Shown here piece by piece: positions 44,995-58,445 of a stretch of DNA of 64,000 nucleotides (its first letter is position 1; the number at the start of each line of letters is the position of its first letter). Position numbers and translations under genes: made by a program. The stretch is from Liquidambar formosana (Eukaryota; Streptophyta; Magnoliopsida; Saxifragales; Altingiaceae), in the NCBI GenBank assembly GCA_039720395.1, contig CM077831.1, positions 3,452,003 to 3,516,002 on the forward strand, in the 5' to 3' direction. The notes beneath the pieces are model-generated. The model did no database searches, was not told the origin of the DNA, and was given only the letters and a program-made list of their open reading frames with translations.

Positions 44995-47900
44995 ATCTCC
45001 CACTTGCACTGAAGCCAATCGACCATGTATCGCATACTTATCTTCTTAAGATGTTGGTCTTAGACATAACCAATTATGTTTTAAAGCTTTAGTCAGTAGG
45101 TCTACAAAAACTTATGTAGATAATATCTTCTATAATGTATCTATTACCTCTTCCAATGATTCCTCTAATCACTTGGAATTGCCGCTCTATGTGTTTGGAC
45201 TTTTGATGAGACCGTGATTCCTATACTTGAGTTATAGACCCATTGTTGTCACAAAACAAAGTATGAGCAACTTAATGGAAGGAACAACTCCAAGTTCTAA
45301 ATGAACTTATAGATCCAAACAGTCTCCTAGACAATGCGACAATTAATTCACCCTTAATAATGGAATCTACTGTATCTTTCATACAGTTCTTCCATTAAGT
45401 ATTTCACCAACTAAAGTGAATATAAAATATACCCCATATGGATTATATCCAAATCCATATACCCATCTACTATGAGTTTACAATTTCCATATACAATCCA
45501 ATATTCCAAATTTGAATTGACTGATAACTATTTGTAACAATTACAACAAAATAGATATCAGGTTCAATACATAGTGTAGAATAAGGCTTCTTAACACTTT
45601 AAGAACCTTACTTGTGTTATCCTAGGGCACATGCCCTTGAATAATGAATTCTTATCTGAAGTAAATCAGACCTCCCTTAGAATTCTCCATGTTGAACTCC
45701 TTCAACATTTCAACTATGTTTGATGATTTGGAGATACTTAGCAATCTATATGATCTATCTCTATGGATCTTATTGGATGCTTCTGCCAAATCTTTCATGA
45801 ATTAGTTTTTCTCCAAAAACCAAAACTTTACATTAGATAACATTCATATATCATTCATAATGATTATGATGTCATCTATACTTAGGATAAAGAAAAATGA
45901 TCGCACTCCCACTAACCTTTTATACACTCATGGTCTATCTATACAATGAGAGAAACCAAACAATTTGATTACTTCAACTTTATAGATGTTCTAATTATGA
46001 GAACCTTGTAGTCTATTAATAGACTTCTATAACTTACACACTTTTATGGTTTTTCACCATTTGATATAACATCTTTATATCCTTTTTTGATATATCTCAT
46101 ATTCAAAATGTGTGTTTATAGATAACAAGATCCAAATGGATTTCAGCATAACTATTATCAAACAAGTTTCTTTATAGACAACTTTTTGCCTATGTTGAAA
46201 ACATTCTTAAATAGCCAAGCCTTTTAGGTCTCTACCTGTCCATATTAGATTTAATGACTCTTAGTCATTTCTCAAGTTGATGTCAAACATCGCCTAATCA
46301 TAATTAATAGGATTATCTTGGTGATCTTTATCACCAAAGAACAATTCTTTCACATTCTAATGGAGATACAATATCTCTCTTATGTTAAAGAAATATCCAA
46401 TTTGATCTATGAAAAGAATGTGGTGTAATTAAAGGTTTTGCCTCAATAGGGGCAAGGGTTGGATCTTTGTTGGTTTGTGGCTTTACAAACAATTCTGTAA
46501 ATTCTATCTACTTTTGCATCTTTCTTGAATGAACTCTTTCTCAAGAAAATTCAGCAATCATCCTAATGGACAACTTTTGTTCATTAGAGTAATAGAGATA
46601 CTATCCCAACCACTTTTAGGATATACCACAATTCAACACTTACTTGACCTTATTTCCAGATTGTCTACATTATGTTTCCAGACAAACGTAGCACAAGCCC
46701 AAGCCTTAACTTCTTTAAGTTGGGTTTCTTCCCATATCATATCTGATATAATTGGGACAAAACTGGAGTGAACCCTAAATTATCAATATGTAGCAATTTT
46801 AAGGTATATCCTAGATGGATACATTAGTAAAACTCATCATGGATCAAACCATATCTTAATAAGGTTCAATTTGTTCTCTTAGATTCACCATTGAGCTATG
46901 GTATTCTAAGATGAGTCTACTATAATTGAATGCATGCTCTACATGACTGTATACATCACAATGTATAGTCAAATTATAAATGTAACTCATTCACTTCACC
47001 AAGTAAAAGATGGGTTTGGTCATCTCATAACCAAGTCATAATCGTTACATTTAAATGAGAGTCTCTACATCTCTTGTATTCTCGGAATACATTGCATTCG
47101 CTCTAATTAGTCATTTAAATTCGGAAATCAAATTTCTAGAATGTCTTAAATGACTTAGTTAAGAAATAAGTTCCCAAAATTAATCTAGCAACTCTTGCTC
47201 TATTAAAATTTTTAAAGGTAACTTATTATCTACTTAACTTTCTGCTTCGATTTAGATTATACTAGAATCCAAAAACCAAGAAGCAGAACTAACCAACAAT
47301 TTAGTTTAGAGCATGAACCAAAACTTCAAAAGTTTGGTTCTTCTAGGAAGACTGATACTTTATCAAGTTCCCTTTACAATACCTTATATTTACTACAAAA
47401 TAATTATATTTCTTTGTCTTTGACTTTTCAAGACTTGCTTTCCTCTATGCTTCCATTTTAAATCACATCTAGCTTCTCAAGCCATTCTATGTGATTAATC
47501 ATTTTTCAAAAGAATGATTATTAATAAACAACTTTTATTACATCCTAGTCCAGAAGAAGTCCTTTACAAGTACTATACTTTATAGTATTATTTCACTTAT
47601 AATACAACCTTCGTATGTGATGTAGGACATCAAAGGCACTTGCATTGACTAATTTTGCTTCTGAAGCTCATTAGTCATCAATACTATCATATAGCATGGC
47701 AACAAGATGCCAATTGCGCATAGTGTCTTTTTCTTCTTAGGATGTTTTATGGAGGGCCTTTAATAAATGGCTTAATAGCATATAAACAATCTTTTGAAAT
47801 TGAGAACAATTCTCAATTTCCTAAGTCAATCAAAGAAATCGGGTTTAGTCAAACTATCAATATCCTATATTAGGAAATAGGGGTTTTGAGGTGAGTAATT

Positions 47901-48941
47901 AGGTAATCTACATAAACAAAGAATTAGATTTCATTTTTATCCATAATGATTGGGTCTTTAATCATATGGTACCTCCCACTATTTTATCAAATTCCATACA
48001 CCCTCTAATGGAATTCGGGAATCTCATTCCTAATGGGGATTGGGGTCCCACTATGACCTAGAAGCCTCACATGTTAGTTTCTTGGCTTCTAACCCACAAT
48101 AAGAAGACAACTCTTTGTCTATTGCTTCATAAGCAAGTTCCAATCATTTTGCCTCTAAGGAACATACACCTCACATGTTAGTTTCTTGGAATACTTCCCT
48201 AGTTAAGTTAAACCCATCATTCACACAGGTATGTTTCGCCAAATATATACCTCACATGTTAGTTTCTTGGTATATACCAGTTTAGGCACCCCATGATATC
48301 TCATATGTGATAGTTTCAAGTAATGTCTTTAACATGGGTAGCTCCTACATGTCTGCAGCCAGGTACCCACATTAAGGGACGTTAGATGATCCTATAATGA
48401 TGGAAGGCAATGAAGAATTCATTCCCCAATGACTTCTCCATTTTCAACTTAATATTAAATAAGAGGGGTTTTAAAGGGTCTCATCAAATTAACATGCATC
48501 CTATGTATCAAAATTTAAATATATAAATTATGCTATTTATAATCGTACATCTCATGCTATTATAAATCATACATCGCATGCTATTATATATCAACATATA
48601 TAAAGTACCATATTTTGATATTAGTCCCTAAGTGAATAGGTAACATATACCAAACTATAGTATTGGAGCTAATACAATTATCTCATAAATTAAAGCTCCC
48701 ACTATGATGATTATGGACTTTGAGAGGATTCAATCCAAGCCAATAGATTGAATCCAAGGTCTAAGGTGGGTGTAGGTGATCGTAAAATAAACCATTCGTA
48801 ACATGCATGCTTTCTTGAAAAACTTCTCTAAGCTTTCAAGTCCTTCAATCTGCTCCCTTGGCTTGTTGGTCTCCACCATTGGCTTGTTGGGCTCCATCAT
48901 ACTCCTTTGGGTCCACCATGCTCCTTAATGCGCTCTCGATT
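44995..48941 (-). pseudogene. CopA internal region, 3' part: gag-pol remnants and leader start
   Basis: Reverse complement of CopB 40538 down to about 36595. It starts with the polypurine tract (minus strand CAAGTGGGAGAT) and holds the same integrase, RT and RNase H fragments and the same stops as CopB; for example the gag start region at about 47810-47925 shares the stops of CopB 37640-37750. The three leader hairpins are at about 48064-48086, 48168-48190 and 48250-48270. It is cut at 48941 by the Tekay-like element; the two internal parts of CopA together make about 6371 bp, against 6369 in CopB. Confidence 0.85.
48937..48941. repeat. Target-site duplication of the Tekay-like element, left copy (right copy 56017-56021)
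   Basis: CGATT on both sides of the element, exact 5 bp. Confidence 0.93.
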
Positions 48942-51545
48942 TGTCACGACCCAAATTAATGAAGCCGTGATCAATAATAATAAAACGAGCTTTATTTGAA
49001 CCAATCTTTTGATAAAACGTGGATGACACGTGTTAAAATCCTCAACATTTTAAAAATTTTCGGCATGACCCATCCGTAGATAGGACATACCATCGTGAAA
49101 ACCTGTTATAAAATCCATACATAAAATTTCCTGTCATCCATGGTAGTGGTATCATCCCATGCGTCGCATTCCACATACACACAACCATAAGTAATTAAAA
49201 TTACAACCAGGATTAAATTTTCATTGACATTGGCCCAATAAAATGAATTAATACATATTCTCCCCCTTAAATTACATCAATAATTAACATAAGTAATTTC
49301 CCATTAAGAGCATCCCCGTGTAAAGCATAAATCCACCTGAAAATAATCTCTGAAAAACATGGAAATAAATAGGTGTGAGTCCGACGACTCAGTAGATACA
49401 ATTTAACATAGTAAACTAAAGCAATGATATAAATAAAACCGATTATATCATTTACATCAAAATATACCAACCGAGTATATTTAAATCCCAAAATAAGTTA
49501 TAACCCATAACTTAAAATAAATAATGCATAATGCCCAATGCATGTGACTCATGTCCAATTTCCATTAAATCCATTTATTACCGACCACTCCCGCAGGAGT
49601 CTTCGCGCGGAAACGGAGGATTTAAACCCAACCTCCAAGAGGACAACACAAGGGTTCCTACCTGGAACCGGAAAGTAGCCTCTGATTCGGGAACACAAGG
49701 GTTCCTACCTGGAACCGGAAAGTACCCCAGGACCAAAGGAATGGAAAACACCGCAAAGTCCCATTGACTGCAAGTAGTCCAATTCCAATGACCCCTTTTT
49801 ATGCAATACTTTTACCCAGTATTCATTAAGTCCATTTAATGCATGATTATGCCCAACATGCAGTGCGATAAACCATAAAATGATTTTATAACCAAAATCA
49901 TCTCCAAAGTATGCTATATAAGTCATAATCAAATAACATCATAATTATACCCAAAATTGTAATAAACAACATAATTTCTCATTATGATTATAACCTTGAA
50001 ATCATAATCGAAAACCTTGCATAAACAGGGAAAGTAACCGTAAAATCCCTACATCTATATTCCATAGGATGTATACAACTGACCAAACTTATTAATAAAC
50101 ATAATTCCAATTTATGTTGTCAAATACCCAAAGTTCTCTTTCAAGATTTATTCCATAAATCATTTATATACATATTCTAAGCCCATGGATACCAATTACT
50201 ATGATAATATATACCATATTATCATGTCAATAGTTTAAACCTATGTAAATTGCACCTACCTCCATGAAACGTGTAGAAAAATGCAGTCTTGATGTGGTGA
50301 GTGTGTAGATCCAAGCCTAGGATGCACATGTAAGCCCCCCAATCCAAGCCCTAGCTCCCAAATGCCATGCTTGATGAAAATAATGGAGATTCCAACTCCA
50401 AAATGGGACCAAACCTCACAAATACCATGAATAAACACAAAATGTAAGGATATGATAACCCAATCCCAAAAGAAATGAAAACCCTAACTTTATACATGAG
50501 AAATTACCTCTCAAATCCGAAATAGAGGTAAACAATGAGTGAATCCAAGCTAGAAATGTCGAAATCCAAGCTCCCTATGCATGAAAACCCATAAAAATGG
50601 AGGGAGAAGCCCTTTCTCTCTCCACCGTCCCCTCTCTCTTTCTCTCCTATCCCTTCTCTCTCTCTATATGGCTGGAAATGTGGAGAAGAGTCTAGAATTT
50701 TATAGATGAAAGGGTTTATATAGAAAAAGGGGAGCAAAAGGGTCATTTTCATCATTTTTGAAAACTGTCCGCCGACACTTTCAGACGGCTGAAAACTATT
50801 TTCAGCCGGCTGAAATGCCCAACACAAAATAACCCTTCTCTGGAATTTTCAGTCGGCTGACATGAACTTTCAGCCGGCTGAAAATTGACTTTCAGACGGC
50901 TGAAACAATTTTCAGCCGTCTGAAATGCACAGACAGCCCAAAAATAAACAGTCAGTCAGCAACCCTCCATCAGCACAGACATCAGCCTTATTTTCATCCA
51001 AAACATTTAAGTAATCATCTCCATTTTTATATTATCCTTTTACTTTAAGTTATTTAATGAAAATAAGCAAATAACCCCCCCATTTGAATCCAAATAAAAT
51101 ATCAGAAAAATCAAATACCCAATATATCAAAATCTCATTTCCAAGTTTTAGTACAAAATCCGTCGCCCGACAGATTTTCCTAAAACAAACATGTGAGGAA
51201 ACCAATCCAAACATGCTAATAAAATCCCATAAAATCACCAATGTCTTATAATATTATAAACTCCCATTACCGCCAAAAATTATCCTTTAAAACGAAGATT
51301 TACGAAAATTCACTTTTTCCCCACACTTAGCCAAATTTCAGCAGCTTAAACCCTCAAGTTGCAAATAAGGCTAAACGCACCCGAAAGATACTCAATGCAC
51401 AAAACAAGCATCAAAACGCATCCAACATCATAATATTATACACATGCACTACCCATGCATGAAGTCATTCGAAAAATCAAGGGATTAGTCACGTTAATCA
51501 TAGATTAAACCCTTAATACCCTATTTAAAAATTACGGGTATTACA
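48942..51545 (-). mobile_element. 3' LTR of the Tekay-like element
   Basis: 2604 bp, same length as the other LTR. Every stretch I compared, and all six small open frames inside, are identical to the copy 4471 bp further right. A TATA box on the minus strand (TATATAAA) is at 50715-50722. Adjacent minus-strand polypurine tract at about 51546-51557. Confidence 0.9.
50779..50925. repeat. Array of six TTTCAGCCGGCTGAAA-type palindromes
   Basis: Copies at 50779-50794, 50800-50815, 50846-50860, 50868-50883, 50890-50905 and 50910-50925. Those at 50800 and 50868 are perfect 16-bp palindromes; the others differ by one to three bases, mainly in the central CCGG. The array lies 57-210 bp upstream of the TATA box in element orientation. 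It is repeated in the other LTR at 55250-55396. Confidence 0.92.
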
Positions 51546-53412
51546 ATTCTCCCCAACTAATAGGAAATTCGTCCCCGAATTTCACCATACCAAGCTTAAT
51601 GACATTCCACCATGAGTGGAAATAAAAGAATAATGAGATACCCGTCAATACAAACATATTGGAGTTAACTGCCATGGTTAGCTCACAAGTCTCAAACACA
51701 TCAACTCAATGATAACTCATTGTGAAAGAAAGCAACGAATGGGGATTACCCACCAACACAAACATAATGAAGCTAACCATCATAGTTAGTCCATAACCAA
51801 CCAATTCTCAATACAGAATCACAACACAATTGGTGTCACTCACCAATCCCAACAAGCATTTCAAACACAAGACTATACCGTCTTCCAAGCTCAACACAAA
51901 GTCACAACAAAATTGGTGTTACTCACCAATATTCAACTAACATCGCATCAAACAAGGAACAAACAATTTCCAAGTCCTTAATACATTCAAAACATCCAAT
52001 ATTACATAAATGATCACAAGCTCCCACACATGTGATCTAATCACCACCATCCCACTACTGCGGGATTTAACTACAGTAACAACTAGCAATGAACACACAT
52101 TGCTTAAAGTCAAACCCAAACATATACTAAACAAATAAACACATAGCCCGCATCCTGAATAGCAAATCTAACAAGTTCATGAGTTCTTTCTAAGAACTCA
52201 CTTCAACAAGAATTAAGGTTCTCATAAGAACCTACACCCACATTCCTCAACTATGTGGATTCAATCTATCACAATAACACATCCAACAAACACATTTACT
52301 TGCAAACCGTCAAGTCATAACACATACACATCGCACATCATAATTACAACAAAATCACACCTATCACAATCCCATAGGCGTAAACCAATACATATATACA
52401 CACATATATCTCACCATAGAGATATACATAGGTATATTCCACAACCCAAAATACAATCATCACAGAACCATTTATTCATAATATAAACCCTGAGATTCAA
52501 GCATCTCTATATTAAAAGCAGTTCGTACTTATACAAGTACCACCATAAAAATTACTACACCTATACTTCACACGCACGTCACGACATCGCGCACCCAGCG
52601 TCATGTCTACAGCCCAAAACATTTCAAATCATCCAATTTATATATATATAACCAATATATATACACATATAACATCCAACAAAACATAAGGCTAACCCCT
52701 TACGAATCAAAAGAACGTGGATCCATGGAATATGGACCACAAGAATCCACCCAATTCAAATAAATATTGCACATAGCAATCCTACATATCAATACAAAGA
52801 TTATCGAACCCGATAACCTTGAATCATCAAGATCAAAATACACTATAAAATACAAATGATCCATAACACCAATGGAATACGCATATTCAGCCCTGACCCC
52901 AGAGACTCAGTCTCTAAAACCACAATAAAGGATGTCCTAAGCCATTGGATATTCTAACTCTCACATGAGCCCAACTCCTAGGCCACAACTAATGCACATA
53001 CCATGCACTCAACTCCTCAAACCATGGGTAATAACCAACCCAAGATGCATATGTGTGCCTACAAATGTATATGCCCACATCCTCATTAGGATTTCCCATC
53101 CTAACTGCGTATGAAAACAATTCCTCATGGAATTATGCATATACCCAAATGCCTCTGTCATGAATCAACTACAGCCCAGAACACGTGTGCCTAACATGTT
53201 TCTATGTTCTCAAGGTGTGTTGGTATTCCATCAGCAAAATTATAAATCTTTGATTATACCCAAAATCAAAGTTATCAACATGTGTACCTAACATGTTTCT
53301 ATGTTATACACCGTCTAGGTTATAACCCCAATATGTATATACCTGCGTATATGCTATTCCCCCACATATCACCCCATGTGGATCTACTAGCAAGCTCTGA
53401 TACCAAAAGAAT
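51546..53412 (-). other. Internal region of the Tekay-like element, non-coding
   Basis: 1867 bp, A/C-rich on the plus strand, longest frame 77 codons and not protein-like. The phrase ACACAATTGGTGTCACTCAC recurs loosely near 51823 and 51908, and TAACATGTTTCTATGTT recurs at 53191 and 53289. The minus-strand PBS is at about 53395-53406. Confidence 0.8.
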
Positions 53413-56016
53413 TGTCACGACCCAAATTAATGAAGCCGTGATCAATAATAATAAAACGAGCTTTATTTGAACCAATCTTTTGATAAAACGTGGATGACAC
53501 GTGTTAAAATCCTCAACATTTTAAAAATTTTCGGCATGACCCATCCGTAGATAGGACATACCATCGTGAAAACCTGTTATAAAATCCATACATAAAATTT
53601 CCTGTCATCCATGGTAGTGGTATCATCCCATGCGTCGCATTCCACATACACACAACCATAAGTAATTAAAATTACAACCAGGATTAAATTTTCATTGACA
53701 TTGGCCCAATAAAATGAATTAATACATATTCTCCCCCTTAAATTACATCAATAATTAACATAAGTAATTTCCCATTAAGAGCATCCCCGTGTAAAGCATA
53801 AATCCACCTGAAAATAATCTCTGAAAAACATGGAAATAAATAGGTGTGAGTCCGACGACTCAGTAGATACAATTTAACATAGTAAACTAAAGCAATGATA
53901 TAAATAAAACCGATTATATCATTTACATCAAAATATACCAACCGAGTATATTTAAATCCCAAAATAAGTTATAACCCATAACTTAAAATAAATAATGCAT
54001 AATGCCCAATGCATGTGACTCATGTCCAATTTCCATTAAATCCATTTATTACCGACCACTCCCGCAGGAGTCTTCGCGCGGAAACGGAGGATTTAAACCC
54101 AACCTCCAAGAGGACAACACAAGGGTTCCTACCTGGAACCGGAAAGTAGCCTCTGATTCGGGAACACAAGGGTTCCTACCTGGAACCGGAAAGTACCCCA
54201 GGACCAAAGGAATGGAAAACACCGCAAAGTCCCATTGACTGCAAGTAGTCCAATTCCAATGACCCCTTTTTATGCAATACTTTTACCCAGTATTCATTAA
54301 GTCCATTTAATGCATGATTATGCCCAACATGCAGTGCGATAAACCATAAAATGATTTTATAACCAAAATCATCTCCAAAGTATGCTATATAAGTCATAAT
54401 CAAATAACATCATAATTATACCCAAAATTGTAATAAACAACATAATTTCTCATTATGATTATAACCTTGAAATCATAATCGAAAACCTTGCATAAACAGG
54501 GAAAGTAACCGTAAAATCCCTACATCTATATTCCATAGGATGTATACAACTGACCAAACTTATTAATAAACATAATTCCAATTTATGTTGTCAAATACCC
54601 AAAGTTCTCTTTCAAGATTTATTCCATAAATCATTTATATACATATTCTAAGCCCATGGATACCAATTACTATGATAATATATACCATATTATCATGTCA
54701 ATAGTTTAAACCTATGTAAATTGCACCTACCTCCATGAAACGTGTAGAAAAATGCAGTCTTGATGTGGTGAGTGTGTAGATCCAAGCCTAGGATGCACAT
54801 GTAAGCCCCCCAATCCAAGCCCTAGCTCCCAAATGCCATGCTTGATGAAAATAATGGAGATTCCAACTCCAAAATGGGACCAAACCTCACAAATACCATG
54901 AATAAACACAAAATGTAAGGATATGATAACCCAATCCCAAAAGAAATGAAAACCCTAACTTTATACATGAGAAATTACCTCTCAAATCCGAAATAGAGGT
55001 AAACAATGAGTGAATCCAAGCTAGAAATGTCGAAATCCAAGCTCCCTATGCATGAAAACCCATAAAAATGGAGGGAGAAGCCCTTTCTCTCTCCACCGTC
55101 CCCTCTCTCTTTCTCTCCTATCCCTTCTCTCTCTCTATATGGCTGGAAATGTGGAGAAGAGTCTAGAATTTTATAGATGAAAGGGTTTATATAGAAAAAG
55201 GGGAGCAAAAGGGTCATTTTCATCATTTTTGAAAACTGTCCGCCGACACTTTCAGACGGCTGAAAACTATTTTCAGCCGGCTGAAATGCCCAACACAAAA
55301 TAACCCTTCTCTGGAATTTTCAGTCGGCTGACATGAACTTTCAGCCGGCTGAAAATTGACTTTCAGACGGCTGAAACAATTTTCAGCCGTCTGAAATGCA
55401 CAGACAGCCCAAAAATAAACAGTCAGTCAGCAACCCTCCATCAGCACAGACATCAGCCTTATTTTCATCCAAAACATTTAAGTAATCATCTCCATTTTTA
55501 TATTATCCTTTTACTTTAAGTTATTTAATGAAAATAAGCAAATAACCCCCCCATTTGAATCCAAATAAAATATCAGAAAAATCAAATACCCAATATATCA
55601 AAATCTCATTTCCAAGTTTTAGTACAAAATCCGTCGCCCGACAGATTTTCCTAAAACAAACATGTGAGGAAACCAATCCAAACATGCTAATAAAATCCCA
55701 TAAAATCACCAATGTCTTATAATATTATAAACTCCCATTACCGCCAAAAATTATCCTTTAAAACGAAGATTTACGAAAATTCACTTTTTCCCCACACTTA
55801 GCCAAATTTCAGCAGCTTAAACCCTCAAGTTGCAAATAAGGCTAAACGCACCCGAAAGATACTCAATGCACAAAACAAGCATCAAAACGCATCCAACATC
55901 ATAATATTATACACATGCACTACCCATGCATGAAGTCATTCGAAAAATCAAGGGATTAGTCACGTTAATCATAGATTAAACCCTTAATACCCTATTTAAA
56001 AATTACGGGTATTACA
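53413..56016 (-). mobile_element. 5' LTR of the Tekay-like element
   Basis: 2604 bp, indistinguishable by eye from the copy at 48942-51545. Followed by the CGATT target copy. Confidence 0.9.
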
Positions 56017-58445
56017 CGATTACATAACATTTACATAATATATAGAAAGGGATACATAAGGGGAATGTGGGGTACATAAGAGAATGATAGAGAAAGAGGG
56101 AAGGTGGCATGCAAGCCCCAAATAATAAATTACATCACCATAATAAAATTACAACTCTTGAAAAATTATTACAACCCATTCATAAGACGGCCAATCACAA
56201 TTGGTTTAAGGGGTATAGTCCATAATCATCATCCAAACACATACATACAATCTCATTGCATAATGTAAAGAAAAACTGTAAGCATTAAAACATATGGGCA
56301 TTATGGTAATTCTCTTGAATGATTTACATTAATCTTATTAATGCATCCTAATCTTATTAGGTTTTAACAAAATATCTAGAATTATATAAAGTCTTAACAT
56401 TTAAGACATTTAGTTTCAATTAATCAAATTAATAGAAACATATAAAGTTTCCTAAAATAACTCTAATATCCAATATTAGGGTTTCCTTATTTAAACAAAA
56501 CAATTTCATTTAATTAAGAATTTCCAGATTTTAATTTAATCCCCAATTGTATTTTAAACCATTTAAAACATTATAAAATTAATCAATATTAATTAAATAA
56601 TTAACATGGGAATTAAATAAAATCAATTAAATGATGAATTAGTGTATTAGGGTTTCCTAAAACCCTAAACCCTAAATGTATGACCCTAAACCCCAAATGC
56701 AAGCCCTAATCATTAAATGCCTTATGATTGGTCATTTAATGTCCAATCATTAAAACCCTAGGTTCAAACGGTATTTAATAAAAGGGATTAGGGTTTAATT
56801 AATGCCAAATAGGGTATTTATTACCCTTAATAAATTACACTAATTAGGGTTATCAAAACCCTAACCCTAGACATCATTAATGGTATTAATTATGCCCTAA
56901 CAATTAATAACCATGATTGGTCATTTAATGACCAATCATTAACTCTTAATTAAGGTAATTAATATTCCAATTAGGGTTTTAATTAATGCCATAATGAAAT
57001 TAGGGTTTCATCATTAACTCAAAATTAGGGTTTCATCCTTAACTCTATGCAGCCGTCACTACCAGGGGGCTGCCTGAGCTTGGCTAGGCTGCCATGGCCA
57101 CCAACGGTTGTGGGAGGCCATGGCCAGCCAAGGGAGAGGACTACAGGGGTGTGGGACAAGCCCTTGGACACGTGAGAAGAGGTGGAAGTGGCTGCCATCA
57201 TCAAGAACAATTAGGGTTTCCAAAACCCATTGCTGGAGCCATTGTTGCAGACCTTGAAGGTCACAATAGCTTCTAAATCCTTATCAATTCGACTCCTCCA
57301 TTGAAACCAGCTTTTGTATCATGTCCCTACATGAAATACTAAGCTAATAGAAGAGGTTTGGATGATCAAATCATCACCAATTGTTCTAAACAATTAAAAC
57401 AACAGTAGGCTGCCCAGAATTTGACAGCATACTGTCCATGGTCAGAAATTGATTTAAAACCCAGCAAGATGATTAAGTCAGGCTACCAAACGAATTTTCC
57501 CAGTATCCTACATGTCTTAGGAAACTAATGCAATTGGTTTCATGAAATTTGGAGTACCCTAACTCAAGTTCTAATCAAAACTCCATTGATGACTTTTCTG
57601 CAGAAAAATTCTGCTATGCTGTTTATGAAAAATTTTCAAACTTTTTGAATCTTTTTCCATCAAAACCTTTTTGAAACTTAAAGAAAATCATATACACATG
57701 ATATATAATGATCCTACAATGATCTTCCATCATAAATACAGAAGCTTTAATTAGAATTAATTGCAAGAACCTTAGGGTTCTAAAACCCAGATTCAGCCTC
57801 CATGGTGTTCTTCTCCTTCTTCCTTCTGTTCTAGCATCTTAATCCAATTATGATGCATCTAAATGCTTGGGAACCTTTCCCTACCATGTCTAGAACATAA
57901 CCCAAGTGGTGGCAACCATTTCCATGCCTTTGATCTCCATCAATAACTCAAAGTTGTGGCTATTGCATCATTCCCGAGCAAAACTGTCTTTCCAGACAGC
58001 CTGTAGTAAAAAATTCATAACTTTCACTACAAAACTCGGATGGATGCACTGTTTGTTGGGTTGGAAAGCTTATTCGAAGAGCTTTCTAACCATATATGGC
58101 TCGAAAATTTTGCAGAAGAACTCTGAATTCAGCATGCAAAACAAGATGATGGTTTTTCATGGCTACCATGAAAACTGTTCATAACAGTTTTATAAAACCC
58201 TAGTTTCCTTATTCTTCTTCTCAAAACTCAAACCCTATGCAACCTATTGCATCCATGGCTACACTTAACCATCAATTAGAAGAGGAGTAGAAGAGAATTG
58301 ACCTAGGGTTCCAAACCCTAGGTTCAGCCATGGAGGAAAACCAATTATGCAGAAAAATTTTCCAGATTTTTTAATCATTCAACTACACCATAATTACCAG
58401 CCCATATGTATTTTGTATTATGCATAATCATGGCTCTGATACCAC
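56017..58445 (-). mobile_element. CopA leader, 5' part
   Basis: Reverse complement of CopB 34170 to about 36595: telomere-like CCCTAAA pairs at about 56660-56700, the AT-rich inverted repeats, and the minus-strand PBS (TGGTATCAGAGCC) at about 58432-58444. Open frames such as those at 57094 or 57906 are also open in relatives but have no protein-like pattern and no start or stop conservation I can support. Confidence 0.85.

Larger units (their letters stand above)
48942..56016 (-). mobile_element. Non-autonomous Tekay-like Ty3/gypsy element (7075 bp)
   Basis: Two 2604-bp LTRs surround only 1867 bp of internal sequence with no gag or pol. On the minus strand the LTR begins TGTAATACCCG and ends GGGTCGTGACA, the style of Tekay/Del chromoviruses. 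The PBS (TGGTATCAGAGC) is seven bases after the 5' LTR, and the polypurine tract (GTTGGGGAGAAT) is at the other end. The layout is that of a LARD: large LTRs and no coding capacity, so it must use enzymes of a related full element. Confidence 0.9.

Noticed and set aside
49267..50827. Set of small frames (60-107 codons) found twice with a 4471-bp offset
   Set aside because: They are chance frames in the duplicated LTRs of the Tekay-like element with no protein-like composition.
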